Positions 8,967 through 17,300 of a DNA stretch of 64,000 nt are shown here, piece by piece. A model generated the notes under the pieces. The model was not told where the DNA came from. It saw only the letters and a list, made by a program, of their open reading frames with translations, and searched no databases. Each line of letters starts with the position of its first letter. Position 1 is the first letter of the stretch. The position numbers and the translations under genes were made by a program. The DNA comes from Candidatus Ribeiella danica (GTDB taxonomy: Bacteria; Chloroflexota; Chloroflexia; Chloroflexales; Roseiflexaceae), in NCBI GenBank assembly GCA_016717335.1, contig JADKFS010000010.1:186001-250000 (forward strand), in the 5' to 3' direction.

Positions 8967-9006
8967 AGAACGTTAGGACGTTAGAACGTTAGAACGTTAG
9001 AACGTT
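8967..9006. repeat. Octamer tandem array (agaacgtt x5)
   Basis: Five head-to-tail copies of agaacgtt (one variant, aggacgtt) fill most of the gap between acyl-CoA dehydrogenase and the Ala-rich repeat gene. Degenerate copies continue to about 9060. The palindromic core AACGTT makes each unit a potential binding half-site. Confidence 0.75.
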
Positions 9007-9062
9007 AGGGCATTTCGACGTTAAAGCATTTCAACGCTTCAACCTGCTAACGTTTCAACATC

Positions 9063-10217
9063 TTAGTTGCCCACAAACCCGCCCAGCACGTGCCGACCGA
9101 TCACGACACGCAGGATCTCCGACGTCCCCTCGCCGATCGTCAGCAGGCGCTGGTCGCGGTAGATCCGCTCAACCGGAAACTCCTGGCTATACCCATAGCC
9201 GCCGAACACCTGGATCGCATCCCGGCAGATCTTCTCGCCCGCCTCCGAGGCGAACAGCTTGGCCATCGCCGCCTGCTTGCTGTACGGCTGGCCACGATCG
9301 CGCAGCCATGCGGCATGGTAGACCATCATTCGCGCCGCCGCAAGCCCGGTGGCCATATCGGCGACCATATTCGAGACCGACTGGTAGGCGCCGATCGGCT
9401 TGCCGAACGCGGTGCGCTCCTTGGCGTAGCTGCAGGCCGCCTCGTAGGCCGCCTGGGCCAGCCCGATCGCCATCGCGCCGATGCCGATGCGGCCGCCGTC
9501 GAGCACCTGCAGGAACTGGATGAAGCCGCGCCCGCGCTCGCCCAGCAGGTTCTCCTGCGGCACGCGCACATCCTCCAGCATGATCGCCGTGCTGACCGAG
9601 CCGCGCAGGCCCATCTTCGGCTCGTGCTTGCCGAAGCTCAGGCCGGGCGTGCCGCCCGGCACGACGATCGCGCTGATGCCGTTCTTGCCCTTCTCCGGGT
9701 CGGTCACCGCCGTAAAGATGATATGGCCGGCGACCGGCGCGTTGGTGATCCACATCTTGGAGCCGTTCAGCACCCACTCGTCGCCCACCAGCCGAGCGGT
9801 CGTGCGGGTCGCCCCGGCGTCCGAGCCGGCGTGCGGCTCGGTCAGGCCAAACGCCGCAATGTAGCGCCCCTCGGCCGCCGGCCGGAGGAACTTCTGCTTC
9901 TGCTCCTCGCTGCCGAACAGCGCGATCGGCGCGGAGCCCAGCCCCATGTGGGCCGAGTAGGCCAGCGCGGTCGATCCGCAGGCGCGAGCGACCTCTTCGA
10001 CCGCGATCGCCGCGCTCAAGGTATCGGCGCCGGCACCGCCATACTCCTCGGCGAAGGGGATGCCCATCAGGCCGAGCTCGCCCATCTTCCGAAACGTCTC
10101 AGCCGGAAACTCACCAGTCTCGTCGACGTGGCGGGCCAGCGGCGCGATCTCTTTTTGGGCGAACTCGCGCACCGCCTGGCGGATCATCTGCTGTTCTTGG
10201 GTAAGCTCGAAATCCAT
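9063..10217 (-). CDS. Acyl-CoA dehydrogenase
   Basis: A 384-residue FAD enzyme that oxidises an acyl-CoA to the 2,3-enoyl-CoA and passes electrons to electron-transfer flavoprotein. Start at 10217 (MDFELTQEQQMIRQAVREFA), with an AGGAGG site 6 bases upstream; longer versions translate intergenic repeat. Recognisable segments: AFGLTEPHAGSDAGA (FAD/substrate loop), WITNAPVAGHIIF, RIGIGAMAIGLAQAAYE, and near the end QVFGGYGYSQEFPVERIYRD followed by IGEGTSEILR. The EGTSEI segment carries the family signature at the usual place of the catalytic Glu in short-chain dehydrogenases, but I did not verify the catalytic residue. Chain-length preference cannot be read. A TGGTATACT extended -10 lies 41 bases upstream. 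Confidence 0.93.
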   Translation of the reverse strand: MDFELTQEQQMIRQAVREFAQKEIAPLARHVDETGEFPAETFRKMGELGLMGIPFAEEYGGAGADTLSAAIAVEEVARACGSTALAYSAHMGLGSAPIALFGSEEQKQKFLRPAAEGRYIAAFGLTEPHAGSDAGATRTTARLVGDEWVLNGSKMWITNAPVAGHIIFTAVTDPEKGKNGISAIVVPGGTPGLSFGKHEPKMGLRGSVSTAIMLEDVRVPQENLLGERGRGFIQFLQVLDGGRIGIGAMAIGLAQAAYEAACSYAKERTAFGKPIGAYQSVSNMVADMATGLAAARMMVYHAAWLRDRGQPYSKQAAMAKLFASEAGEKICRDAIQVFGGYGYSQEFPVERIYRDQRLLTIGEGTSEILRVVIGRHVLGGFVGN

Positions 10218-10257
10218 ACGCAACCTCCTACCGGACGCCATTGTCGGCTGCGCGGCT

Positions 10258-10266
10258 AGTATACCA
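10258..10266 (-). promoter_or_regulatory. Candidate extended -10 promoter of acyl-CoA dehydrogenase
   Basis: On the minus strand TGG-TATACT reads as an extended -10 (TATACT at 10258-10263), 41 bases before the ATG at 10217. It follows an A-rich stretch, an unusual composition for this DNA. No -35 at the normal distance. Confidence 0.5.
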
Positions 10267-10284
10267 TATTTTTTCACAAACTCT

Positions 10285-10660
10285 TTGGGGATGAGCAGGG
10301 CCTGCGCGGGGGTGCGCGCCCCCCGCGCCCCCGCGCTTGCGGCACGCCTGCGGCATTCGGGGGGCTGCGCGCCCCCCGTGCCCGCGCGGGCGGGGGTGGG
10401 CCGCCACCCCCGCCGCCCCCCGGCCGGGGCTTGCGCCCCTGGACCCCAAAATGGCGCAGCCTCACATTCAGCGCTTGACGCGCATGCCTGGCTGAATCCA
10501 CGCGCGGGGGATAAAACCCGCCTCAATAGGAATTTGATAGGCATGCGCCACGTATGGATGAAATTGAGGTGGCATTCTTTGCCGGAGGGGGGCCGGGGCG
10601 CAGCGCCCCGGAAGAAGACACGATGGGGCCAGGGGCGCAGCGCCCCAGAAGAACACCGCT
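10285..10660 (-). repeat. Dispersed composite repeat, copy 1 (inverted orientation)
   Basis: This gene-free stretch holds one copy of a dispersed repeat. Read on the minus strand it contains, in order: the ggggcgctgcgccc palindrome, the ctccggcaaa word, an about 60-base segment with gcatgcctatc, a gcgggtttta/cccgc-type inverted repeat, gattcagccaggcatgcg, then ttggggtccaggggcg and a long G/C-rich palindromic tail. The same order of words occurs at 12.0, 18.2-18.8, 23.2-23.7, 30.0, 39.6-40.2, 42.7-43.1, 61.1 and 62.4 kb. No ORF in it is convincing. Confidence 0.75.
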
Positions 10661-10711
10661 GAAGCGTAGGGGTGGCCGATCGCCCTCGACGGCGACTCTC
10701 CGAAATTCTGC

Positions 10712-10717
10712 TATACT
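10712..10717 (+). promoter_or_regulatory. Candidate -10 for the small membrane protein gene
   Basis: TATACT 42 bases before the ATG at 10759, just outside the repeat copy. No clear -35 hexamer. Confidence 0.35.
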
Positions 10718-10758
10718 TGCACGAGATCGCGGTATGGGCCGCGGCGCCCTTGCCCCTA

Positions 10759-11253
10759 ATGGATGAGCAGATGAATCTTGTATTGCGACGCTTTGGCTTG
10801 CTCACGATCATCACCGGCGGCGTGTTTGGCCTCTCATGGGTCCTCCTCTTGTTGATGAGCCGACTTTTCCTCGGAGGTGCTGCGCCAATTGCGCTTGGCA
10901 CGCTGTTACAGGCGAGCGCCGGCTCGTTCTGCTTTGCCTATGGCGTCATGCACCTGCGCGGCCAGGCCGATCCGCCACCAGTCGCACAGTCCGTTGAAAC
11001 CCTCGGGATTATCGCGATCGGGGTCAGCCTCTGGATCATCGCCGGGCGCTATCTCATGCCAGCGACCATCCCGCTGCGGGCGTTTGCGCTCCCGTCGCAG
11101 GCGAGCATGCTGCTTGGCGGCGCGAGTTTGATCACCGGGCGCCTGCTGCGGCGCTACCACGCAAGCAAGCGCCATATGTCAATGGTGATGGGCGGCGCCG
11201 TCGCCGTCAGCGCCGCGCTGATCGTGCTCCTCACCAGCCTATGGTACCTGTAG
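10759..11253 (+). CDS. Small four-helix integral membrane protein, unknown function
   Basis: A 164-residue protein with four hydrophobic segments: about residues 8-30 (FGLLTIITGGVFGLSWVLLLLM), 38-58, 72-92 (LGIIAIGVSLWIIAGRYLM) and 138-160 (near the C-terminal end SLWYL). A cytoplasmic-looking basic loop RLLRRYHASKRH lies before the last helix. The start is taken at 10759 because a -10 sequence lies 42 bases upstream; MNLVLRRFG four codons later is an equally good start. Its codon use is less G/C-biased than that of its neighbours. Adjacent to a MalT-like gene remnant, so the locus may be an insertion site or decaying region. Confidence 0.6.
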   Translation: MDEQMNLVLRRFGLLTIITGGVFGLSWVLLLLMSRLFLGGAAPIALGTLLQASAGSFCFAYGVMHLRGQADPPPVAQSVETLGIIAIGVSLWIIAGRYLMPATIPLRAFALPSQASMLLGGASLITGRLLRRYHASKRHMSMVMGGAVAVSAALIVLLTSLWYL

Positions 11254-11310
11254 GCGAGCTACCGTTTGTAGCATGTCACCAACGCTGCGCTACAGGGGAT
11301 CAAGAGTCGT

Positions 11311-11520
11311 ATGTCGCTGCCCCTGCTGACCACGAAACTCCACATTCCCCACACGCTGGTCGCGCTGGTGGATCCACGCCTGTTTGAAAAGCTCAGCTGG
11401 GGGCTGGAGCACGCCGCGCGGCTGATGCTGGCCTCCGCCATTGCCCCACAGGCGTACGGGCGCGATCTATCGCGCCCGCACAGTGGCACGGCGAAATCCC
11501 GAGCATTGAACCATGTCTAA
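11311..11520 (+). pseudogene. MalT-like LuxR-family regulator, N-terminal remnant
   Basis: The first 45 or so codons read SLPLLTTKLHIPHTLVALV-DPRLFEKLSWGLEHAARLMLASA. This is the N-terminus of the large MalT-like (LuxR family) ATP-dependent regulators, normally LLTTKLYIPRPRP-LV-RPRL-ERL followed by L-L-SAPAGYGKTTL. Here the phosphate-binding loop is degenerated to SAIAPQAYGRDLS, and the frame ends 17 codons later. A full family member is about 900 residues, so more than 90 per cent is missing. No continuation was seen in other frames downstream. It is a gene relic or a truncated copy left by recombination. Confidence 0.6.
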
Positions 11521-11543
11521 AGCCAGCTACCAAGAGGTGATCC

Positions 11544-12032
11544 GTGCCACGCATTGAGGAGCGCTTGAGCGCTATGGGGCTCGCCCTTCCGCCGCCGGCC
11601 CAGCCTCCTGCGGGGGTCGTGCTCCCGTTTCAGGTCGTCCGCATCATCGGCCACCGAGCGCTGATATCCGGCCACGGGCCACAGAACCCCGACGGGTCGT
11701 TCGCCGCGCCGCTGGGGAAACTTGGGCGCGAGGTGACGCTGGAGCAAGGCTACGTCGCGGCCCGCCTCACGGCGCTGTCGATCCTGGGCAGCCTCAAGCG
11801 CACGCTGGGCGAGCTCGATCGGATCGCGGCCTGGGGGCGCGTGTTCGGCATGGTCAACTCGGCGCCTGGCTTCAACCAGCTGCCCAGCGTCATCAATGGC
11901 TTCTCCGACCTCATCCTTGAGCTGTTTGGCCCCGATGTCGGCGCGCATAGCCGCAGCGCCGTCGGCCTCGCGGAGCTGCCGTTCAACCTCCCGGTCGAGA
12001 TCGAGGGCGAGGTCGTGCTCGCCTCGGAATGA
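11544..12032 (+). CDS. RidA/YjgF/YER057c family protein
   Basis: A 162-residue member of the RidA family, whose best-known members hydrolyse reactive enamine/imine intermediates from PLP enzymes. The GTG at 11544 is used as start because it is preceded by AGAGGTGA 5 bases upstream and encodes PRIEERLSAMGLALPPPAQP, the typical opening of the longer YjgF-like subfamily. Other landmarks: LISGHGPQNPDGS, GYVAARLTALSILGSLKRTLGELDRI, VFGMVNSAPGFNQLPSVINGFSDLILELFG and SAVGLAELPFNLPVEIEGEVVL. Subfamilies of this type often lack the catalytic Arg of true RidA, so the biochemical role is uncertain. It stands alone on the plus strand between a MalT relic and a repeat copy. Confidence 0.88.
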   Translation: MPRIEERLSAMGLALPPPAQPPAGVVLPFQVVRIIGHRALISGHGPQNPDGSFAAPLGKLGREVTLEQGYVAARLTALSILGSLKRTLGELDRIAAWGRVFGMVNSAPGFNQLPSVINGFSDLILELFGPDVGAHSRSAVGLAELPFNLPVEIEGEVVLASE

Positions 12033-12035
12033 TGC

Positions 12036-12180
12036 TGGGGGCGGCGCCGCCCTTACGCCGGGGCGCTGCGCCCCGGCCCCCCTCCGGCAAATGAGGCCAC
12101 CTCAGTATCAAGTCCAGTGGCCCATGCCTCACACCATTCCGATCGGACGTGTTGTCTCTCGCTGCGCCTGGATTCAGCAG
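12036..12180 (+). repeat. Dispersed composite repeat, copy 2 (short)
   Basis: Contains the ggggcgctgcgccccgg palindrome, the cctccggcaaatga word, the cccatgcctca segment and tgcgcctggattcagc. The last word overlaps the 3' end of the CheR gene and supplies its stop codon. The G/C-rich tail seen in other copies is missing. Confidence 0.7.
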
Positions 12181-13055
12181 GAGCGCGCCCACAGCTCAGG
12201 CGCCGCCGCGTCGGCCGCGCGCGCCGCCGGCGGGGCCGGAATCAGCTGTGGCTGGGAGGCAGCGACGCCACACTGCCTGTCGAGCCACCTGAACGCGCCG
12301 GAGTGGTACAAGGTCGTCTCGGCTTTGCCCAGCACCAGCACGCCGGAGGGCGCCAGCGCCGCGTCGAGCTGCGCCAGCACGCGCCCCTGGGTCGCGGCCG
12401 TGAAGTACAGCAGCGTGTTGCGGCAGAGCAGCAGGTCGATCTCGCCGATCGGCTCGTCGTCGATCAGGTTGTGGCGCTGGACCACCACGCTGTGGCGCAG
12501 CTGCTCGCACACGCGGTGGTGGCGGTCCTCCTGCACGAAGTAGCGGCTCAGCAGCGCCGCCGGCACGTGCCGCACCGCCCAGGCGTGGTAGCGCGCGGCG
12601 TCGGCCTGCTGCAGCGCGTCGGGGTCCACGTCGGTGGCGAAGATCGTCACTCGCGCGGCCGCCTGTGCCGGCCCCAGCGCTTCCGCCAGCAGGATCGCCA
12701 GCGAGTAGGCCTCCTGCCCGGTGGCGCACCCGGCGCTCCAGAGGCGCAGCGGCTCGTGCGGCGACTTGCGCTGGAGGATCGCCGGGATGATCTCGTCGGC
12801 GAGCAGCTGCCAGACCTCGGGGTCGCGGAAGAAGGCGGTGTGGTTGATCAAGAGCGCGCCGAAGAGCTGATCGGCCTCGCCCGCGATCTGGCCGAGGTAG
12901 TCGAGGTACAGCGACTCGTCGGCGATGCCCAGCTGGGCCATGCGGTGCCTGAGCCGCCGCGCCAGGTAGGCGGGCTGGTAGGCCGAGAAATCGACCCCGT
13001 GGCGCTGCCGGAGCAGGCCGGCGATCTGGGTGTACGGCAGTGTGATGCTAGACAT
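12174..13055 (-). CDS. cheR: CheR-type protein-glutamate methyltransferase
   Basis: A 293-residue S-adenosylmethionine-dependent O-methyltransferase that in chemotaxis methylates receptor glutamates. N-terminal helical CheR_N domain (about 5-75, GVDFSAYQPAYLARRLRHRM; FFRDPEVWQLL at about 94-104), then the Rossmann domain with LWSAGCATGQEAYSLA (SAM loop), IFATDVDPDAL and CRNTLLYF. Start at 13055 (ATG); a GTG two codons upstream is possible. It overlaps the CheY-like gene by 8 bases, so the two are translationally coupled. The end is odd: the stop codon lies in a dispersed repeat, so the C-terminus may have been reset by its insertion. No methyl-accepting receptor gene is in the window. Confidence 0.92.
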   Translation of the reverse strand: MSSITLPYTQIAGLLRQRHGVDFSAYQPAYLARRLRHRMAQLGIADESLYLDYLGQIAGEADQLFGALLINHTAFFRDPEVWQLLADEIIPAILQRKSPHEPLRLWSAGCATGQEAYSLAILLAEALGPAQAAARVTIFATDVDPDALQQADAARYHAWAVRHVPAALLSRYFVQEDRHHRVCEQLRHSVVVQRHNLIDDEPIGEIDLLLCRNTLLYFTAATQGRVLAQLDAALAPSGVLVLGKAETTLYHSGAFRWLDRQCGVAASQPQLIPAPPAARAADAAAPELWARSC

Positions 13056-13473
13056 ACGCACGCTCGAAGCACCCGCTCTCCTGATGCGCTTGCTCGCGGC
13101 CCAGGTACTGCGCGATGCACCTCAGCAGCTGGTCGACGTCGAATGGCTTGATCAGGGTGCCGCAGCGCAGCCGGCGCAGCGGGACGGCCAGATCGTCCAG
13201 CAGGCGCGGGTTGGTGCTGCTGATCACGATCGGCAGCCCGTGCGTGGCGTCGTGCTGGCGGAGCTGCTCAAGCAGCAGCAGCATCGCGCCCGCCTCGTCC
13301 GAGCGCAGATCGAGAATGACCAGGTCGGCCGACGCGCTCCGGATCTCATCCGCCGTCACCTGCTCGCTCGGGCAGCAGCGGGGCACGTACCCCTCCTCGG
13401 TCAGCAGATCCACCAGCAGCGCGCAAATGTCCGGGCTGGAGTCGGCTATAAGAATGATGTGCGCATCGCTCAT
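13048..13473 (-). CDS. Single-domain response regulator (CheY-like receiver)
   Basis: A 141-residue receiver domain without output domain. It begins MSDAHIILIADSSPDICALL (acidic pair reduced to IADSS), has the phosphorylatable Asp in LVILDLRSDEAG, a Ser/Thr in IVISSTNP and the conserved Lys in GTLIKPFDVDQLL. The first acidic pocket has one Asp only, so metal binding may be weaker than usual. It is transcribed just ahead of CheR with an 8-base overlap. It may carry a phosphoryl signal from the large CheB-CheR kinase further upstream to an unknown partner. Palindromes in the upstream region (13606-13646) look regulatory. Confidence 0.88.
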   Translation of the reverse strand: MSDAHIILIADSSPDICALLVDLLTEEGYVPRCCPSEQVTADEIRSASADLVILDLRSDEAGAMLLLLEQLRQHDATHGLPIVISSTNPRLLDDLAVPLRRLRCGTLIKPFDVDQLLRCIAQYLGREQAHQESGCFERAYV

Positions 13474-13605
13474 GTGTGCTCCTCGGGCCAGCTGGCATCG
13501 GGGCGATCCAGCGCGGAGCGGCTGGTCCCCCGCTCGGCAGGCGGTCGTGCTCGTAGCGACTCATTCTGAAAGTGCACTGTAGCACTGTGACATGCCAGCT
13601 GCTGT

Positions 13606-13646
13606 GGGGTAAACCCCAGGGGCTTTGTCAGGTAAATACCCGACAA
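13606..13646. promoter_or_regulatory. Two adjacent palindromes, candidate operator sites
   Basis: GGGGTAAACCCC at about 13606-13618 and TTGTCAGGTAAATACCCGACAA at 13625-13646 (22-base inverted repeat with one mismatched pair) lie between the NarL-type regulator and the CheY-like gene. Both are centred on GGTA...TACC, which resembles the inverted TACC-type sites of NarL family regulators. They may bind the regulator encoded at 13690-14343. Confidence 0.45.
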
Positions 13647-13689
13647 GGCCTCGTTCCCTTACAGGAGTAGATGTTGCGCTCGCGGCGCA

Positions 13690-14343
13690 TTATGCCTGGT
13701 CGAGCCAGCCGCGCTGGATGGCGTAGCGCACCAGCTCCGCGCGGCTGTGCAGCCCCAGCTTCTCCATCGCGCGCATCTTGTAGGTATCGACCGTCTTCAC
13801 GCTGAGGGAGAGCCGGGTCGCGATCTCTTTGTTGCTGTAGCCCAGCGCGGTCAGCCGCACCACGTCGGCCTCGCGCTCGCTCAGGTCTTGCTCGTGCGCG
13901 ACGCTGCTCTGCGTCTGCCCGCGCACGAAGCTGTTGACCAGCCGGCCGGCCAGCGACGTATCGAGGAAGGTGCCGCCGCTCGCCACGCTGCGTATCGCGC
14001 CGATCAGCTCCTCGGCCGCGGCCTGCTTGAGCACGTACCCCTGCGCGCCCGACTGGAGCATCTGGCGAACGTAGCCGGCCTCGCCGTGGCGCGTGAGCGC
14101 AACCACGCGCACATCGGGGCACAACTGCCGCAGCTGGGCGGTCGCCTGGGCACCGTTGACGCCCGGCATCGAGAGATCCATGACCACGAGATCGGGGCTG
14201 CAGTCCAGCGTCTGCTGCAGCATCGCGCGCCCATCGCCGGCCTGCCCGACCACCTCCATATCCGGCTGGGCGTCGATCAGCGCCTTGAGCCCCTCGCGCA
14301 GCACCACGTGGTCGTCGGCCAAGAAGATCCGCAGCTTACGCAC
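13690..14343 (-). CDS. NarL/FixJ-family response regulator
   Basis: A 217-residue two-component regulator. The GTG at 14343 overlaps the end of the upstream kinase by 8 bases, so kinase and regulator are translationally coupled and almost certainly a cognate pair. Receiver: RIFLADDHVVLREGLKALI, phosphoacceptor Asp in LVVMDLSMPG, Lys in YVLKQAAAEEL. The output is a LuxR-type helix-turn-helix: LSEREADVVRLTALGYSNKEIATRLSLSVKTVDTYKMRAMEKLGL. A longer start would overlap the kinase by 56 bases and begin with an Arg-rich stretch, so it is not favoured. Confidence 0.92.
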   Translation of the reverse strand: MRKLRIFLADDHVVLREGLKALIDAQPDMEVVGQAGDGRAMLQQTLDCSPDLVVMDLSMPGVNGAQATAQLRQLCPDVRVVALTRHGEAGYVRQMLQSGAQGYVLKQAAAEELIGAIRSVASGGTFLDTSLAGRLVNSFVRGQTQSSVAHEQDLSEREADVVRLTALGYSNKEIATRLSLSVKTVDTYKMRAMEKLGLHSRAELVRYAIQRGWLDQA

Positions 14344-17300
14344 TGGTCGCCTCCTCCTCCGGCGCGGCGTGCGGCAGCGGGATACGGACATACACCGTCG
14401 TGCCGCGCGCGATCGCCGACTCGAACGTCACGGAGCCGCCGACCAGCGCGACGCGCTCCTGGATGCCGAGCAGCCCCAGCCGCCGCTCGGATGCGCCGGA
14501 CGGCGGCTCCGTCTCGAGGTCGAAGCCGCGACCGTCGTCCTCGACGATCGCGCGCACCTCGCTGGCGCGCTGCTCGAGGATGACGCTGACGTGCCGCGCC
14601 TGCGCGTGCTTGAGCACGTTGGTCAGCGCCTCCTGCACCACCCGGTACAGCACGATCTCGATCGCCGGCGGGATGGGCGCGTCGTTCATGCCGGTTGCCT
14701 GGAACTCGGCGGCGACGCCATTGCGCTCGGACCACTCCTCGACGTGCTGCTGGAGCGCGATGTGCAGCCCCAGGTCGTCGAGCGTGCTGGGCCGCAGCTC
14801 GATCGCCAGCCGGTCCACGTCGTCGTCGAGCTGCGCGGCCAGCCGCTGGAGGCGCTCGATCGTCTTCTGCGTCGGGGACTCGTTCAGCCGGGCCAGGTCC
14901 AGGCGCAGCGCGCTGATCTGCTGGCCGAGCTGGTCGTGCAGCTCGCGGGCGATGCGGTGACGCTCCTCCTCCTGCGCCGTCACCAGCTGGCGCAGCAGCT
15001 CGCCGCGGGCCGCCTCGGCGCGCCTGCGCTCGGCGTTCTCGCTGCGCAGCACCTGGTTGGCTTCGGCCAGCTCCTGCGTGCGGTCGCGCACGCGCGCCTC
15101 CAGCTCGTCGCGGGCGTGGCGCAGCTCCGTTTCGGCCCGCTTTCGCTCGGTGATATCCACGAAGGTGGTCACCGCCACGATGATCGTGCCATCCTGATCG
15201 CGGATCGGCGCCGAGCTGACGTTCATCACGCCGCGGGTGCCGTCGCCGCGCGCGAACGCGATCTCCTCGTTCTGGACGATCTCGCCCGCGGCGATCGAGC
15301 GCGCGAGCGGCCACTCTTCCGATTTCAGCGCGCGTCCGTCGAGGCTGTATCCCTGGTATCGGTCATACTCCGCGACGCTGGATGCCTCGACATACTCGTG
15401 GCGCCAGATCCGGCTCACCTGGGCGTTTCCGAAGATCAGCTTGCCCGACGGCGCCTCGGCGATGATCACGCCGGCCGGCAGCTGCTGGAGCACCATCGCC
15501 TGCCGGGCGCGCTCCAGCTCAAGGTCGCGGTACAGACCTCGGAGCTCCTCGTCGGCCCGCCTGCTGATAGTAATGTCGACGACCGTGATGATCACCCCAT
15601 CGATCTTATCCTCGATCGTGCGGTAGGGCAGCAGCCGCGCCAGGTACCAGCAGCCCTCGTGGCTCGGCACCTCGCGCTCGACCTTCGCCAGCGTCTCGAT
15701 CACGCTGGCGGCGTCGGCGATCAGCCGGTCGTAGTGGAGCTTGTGGGTGATGTGCGCCAGCGGGCGGTTGATGTCGGTGGGGATCAGGTTAAAGATCGCC
15801 TGCGCGCTGGGCGTGTAGCGCTTGATCCGCAGCTCGCGGTCCACGAAGATCGTGCCGATCTCGGTCGAGGACATCAGGTTCTGCAGATCGTTGTTCGACT
15901 GGCCGACCTCCTCGACCTTGTGCTTCAGCTCCTGGTTGACGGTGATCAGCTCCTCGTTGACCGACTGCAGCTCCTCCTTGCTGGTTTCCAGCTCCTCGGT
16001 GGCGGCGCGCAGCTCCTCGTTGATCGCCTGCAGCTCCTCGTTGGCGGCCTTGTACTCCTCGACCGCGGTCTCGTACTGCTCGATCGTCGCGCGCAGCTGC
16101 TCCTTGGCGCGCTGCAGCTCCTCTTCGAGCTGGCGCACCACCGGCTCGGCGTCACGGCTGCCGCCGCGCTCGAGATCGTCGGCCTCGGCCACGTCGTTGA
16201 AGATCACCAGAATGTAGCCGCGCGCCCAGTCCGGCTCGCGGATCGGCTGCACGACCAAGTTCACCAGCCAGGCCTTCGAGTCCAGCTCGACCCGCACCCG
16301 CCGGCTCTCGAGGCCGCTGCCCCGCTGCAGCACCGCGAACAGCGCCGTCCGCAGCTCGACCCGCACGTCCGGGTGGACGACCTTGAGCAGGTTGTGCGAC
16401 GGCTCGCCCTCGGCGAACTGCAGGAACCGGCTGACCCCGCGCGACAGGTGGACGATCTCGTACTCCTCGTTGATGATCACGCTGGGCGGCGTGTGCTCGG
16501 CCAGCAGCTGCGCGTGCAGCTTGCCGAACGAGCGCACGTCGCCATCGCTCGCGCCCGCCAGGATGGGCGGCCGGCGGAGCGTGCCAATCAGCGGCACGGC
16601 GGGCATCGGCGCGGGCAGCGTGGCCGGCGCGGTGCGCCGCTGGTACAGGCGATGGATCTTGTCGATCGGGGTGAACAGCCCCGGCACGCCGTCGGTCGAC
16701 TCGGATGCGCCCAGCAGCAGGTAGCCGTCCGGCCGCAGTGTGAAGTGGAACAGATACAAGACCTGATCCTGCATATCGCGGTTGAGGTAGATCAGCAGAT
16801 TGCGGCAGGTGATCAGGTCGAGCTTCGAGAACGGCGGGTCGCGCAGCAGGTTGTGCGGCGCGAACAGCACCAGGTCGCGGATCTCCTTCTTGATCCGGTA
16901 GCGGCCCTGCTCGGGCATGAAGAAGCGCTGGAGCCGCTCGGGCGACACGTCGGCCGCGATCGTCTCCGGGTAGAGCCCCTGGCGCGCGATGGCGATCGAC
17001 TCCTCGTCGATATCGGTGGCGAAGATCTGGATGTTGGGCGTCTGCTCGATCGTGAGCGCGTGCTCGTAGAGCAGCATGGCCACCGAGTAGGCCTCCTCGC
17101 CGGTGGCGCAGCCGGCCGCCCACACGCGCACCTGCTCGCCGGGCTCCTTGCCGGCAAACAGGCGCCGGACGATCGTCTCCAGCGCCAGCCAGGTGGTGCT
17201 GTCGCGGAAGAAGTTGGTCACGCTGATCAGCAGGTCGCGCAGCAGCGCCTGGATCTCCTCCGGGCGCGTGCTCAGCACGACCAGGTAGCTGGCCAGGTCG

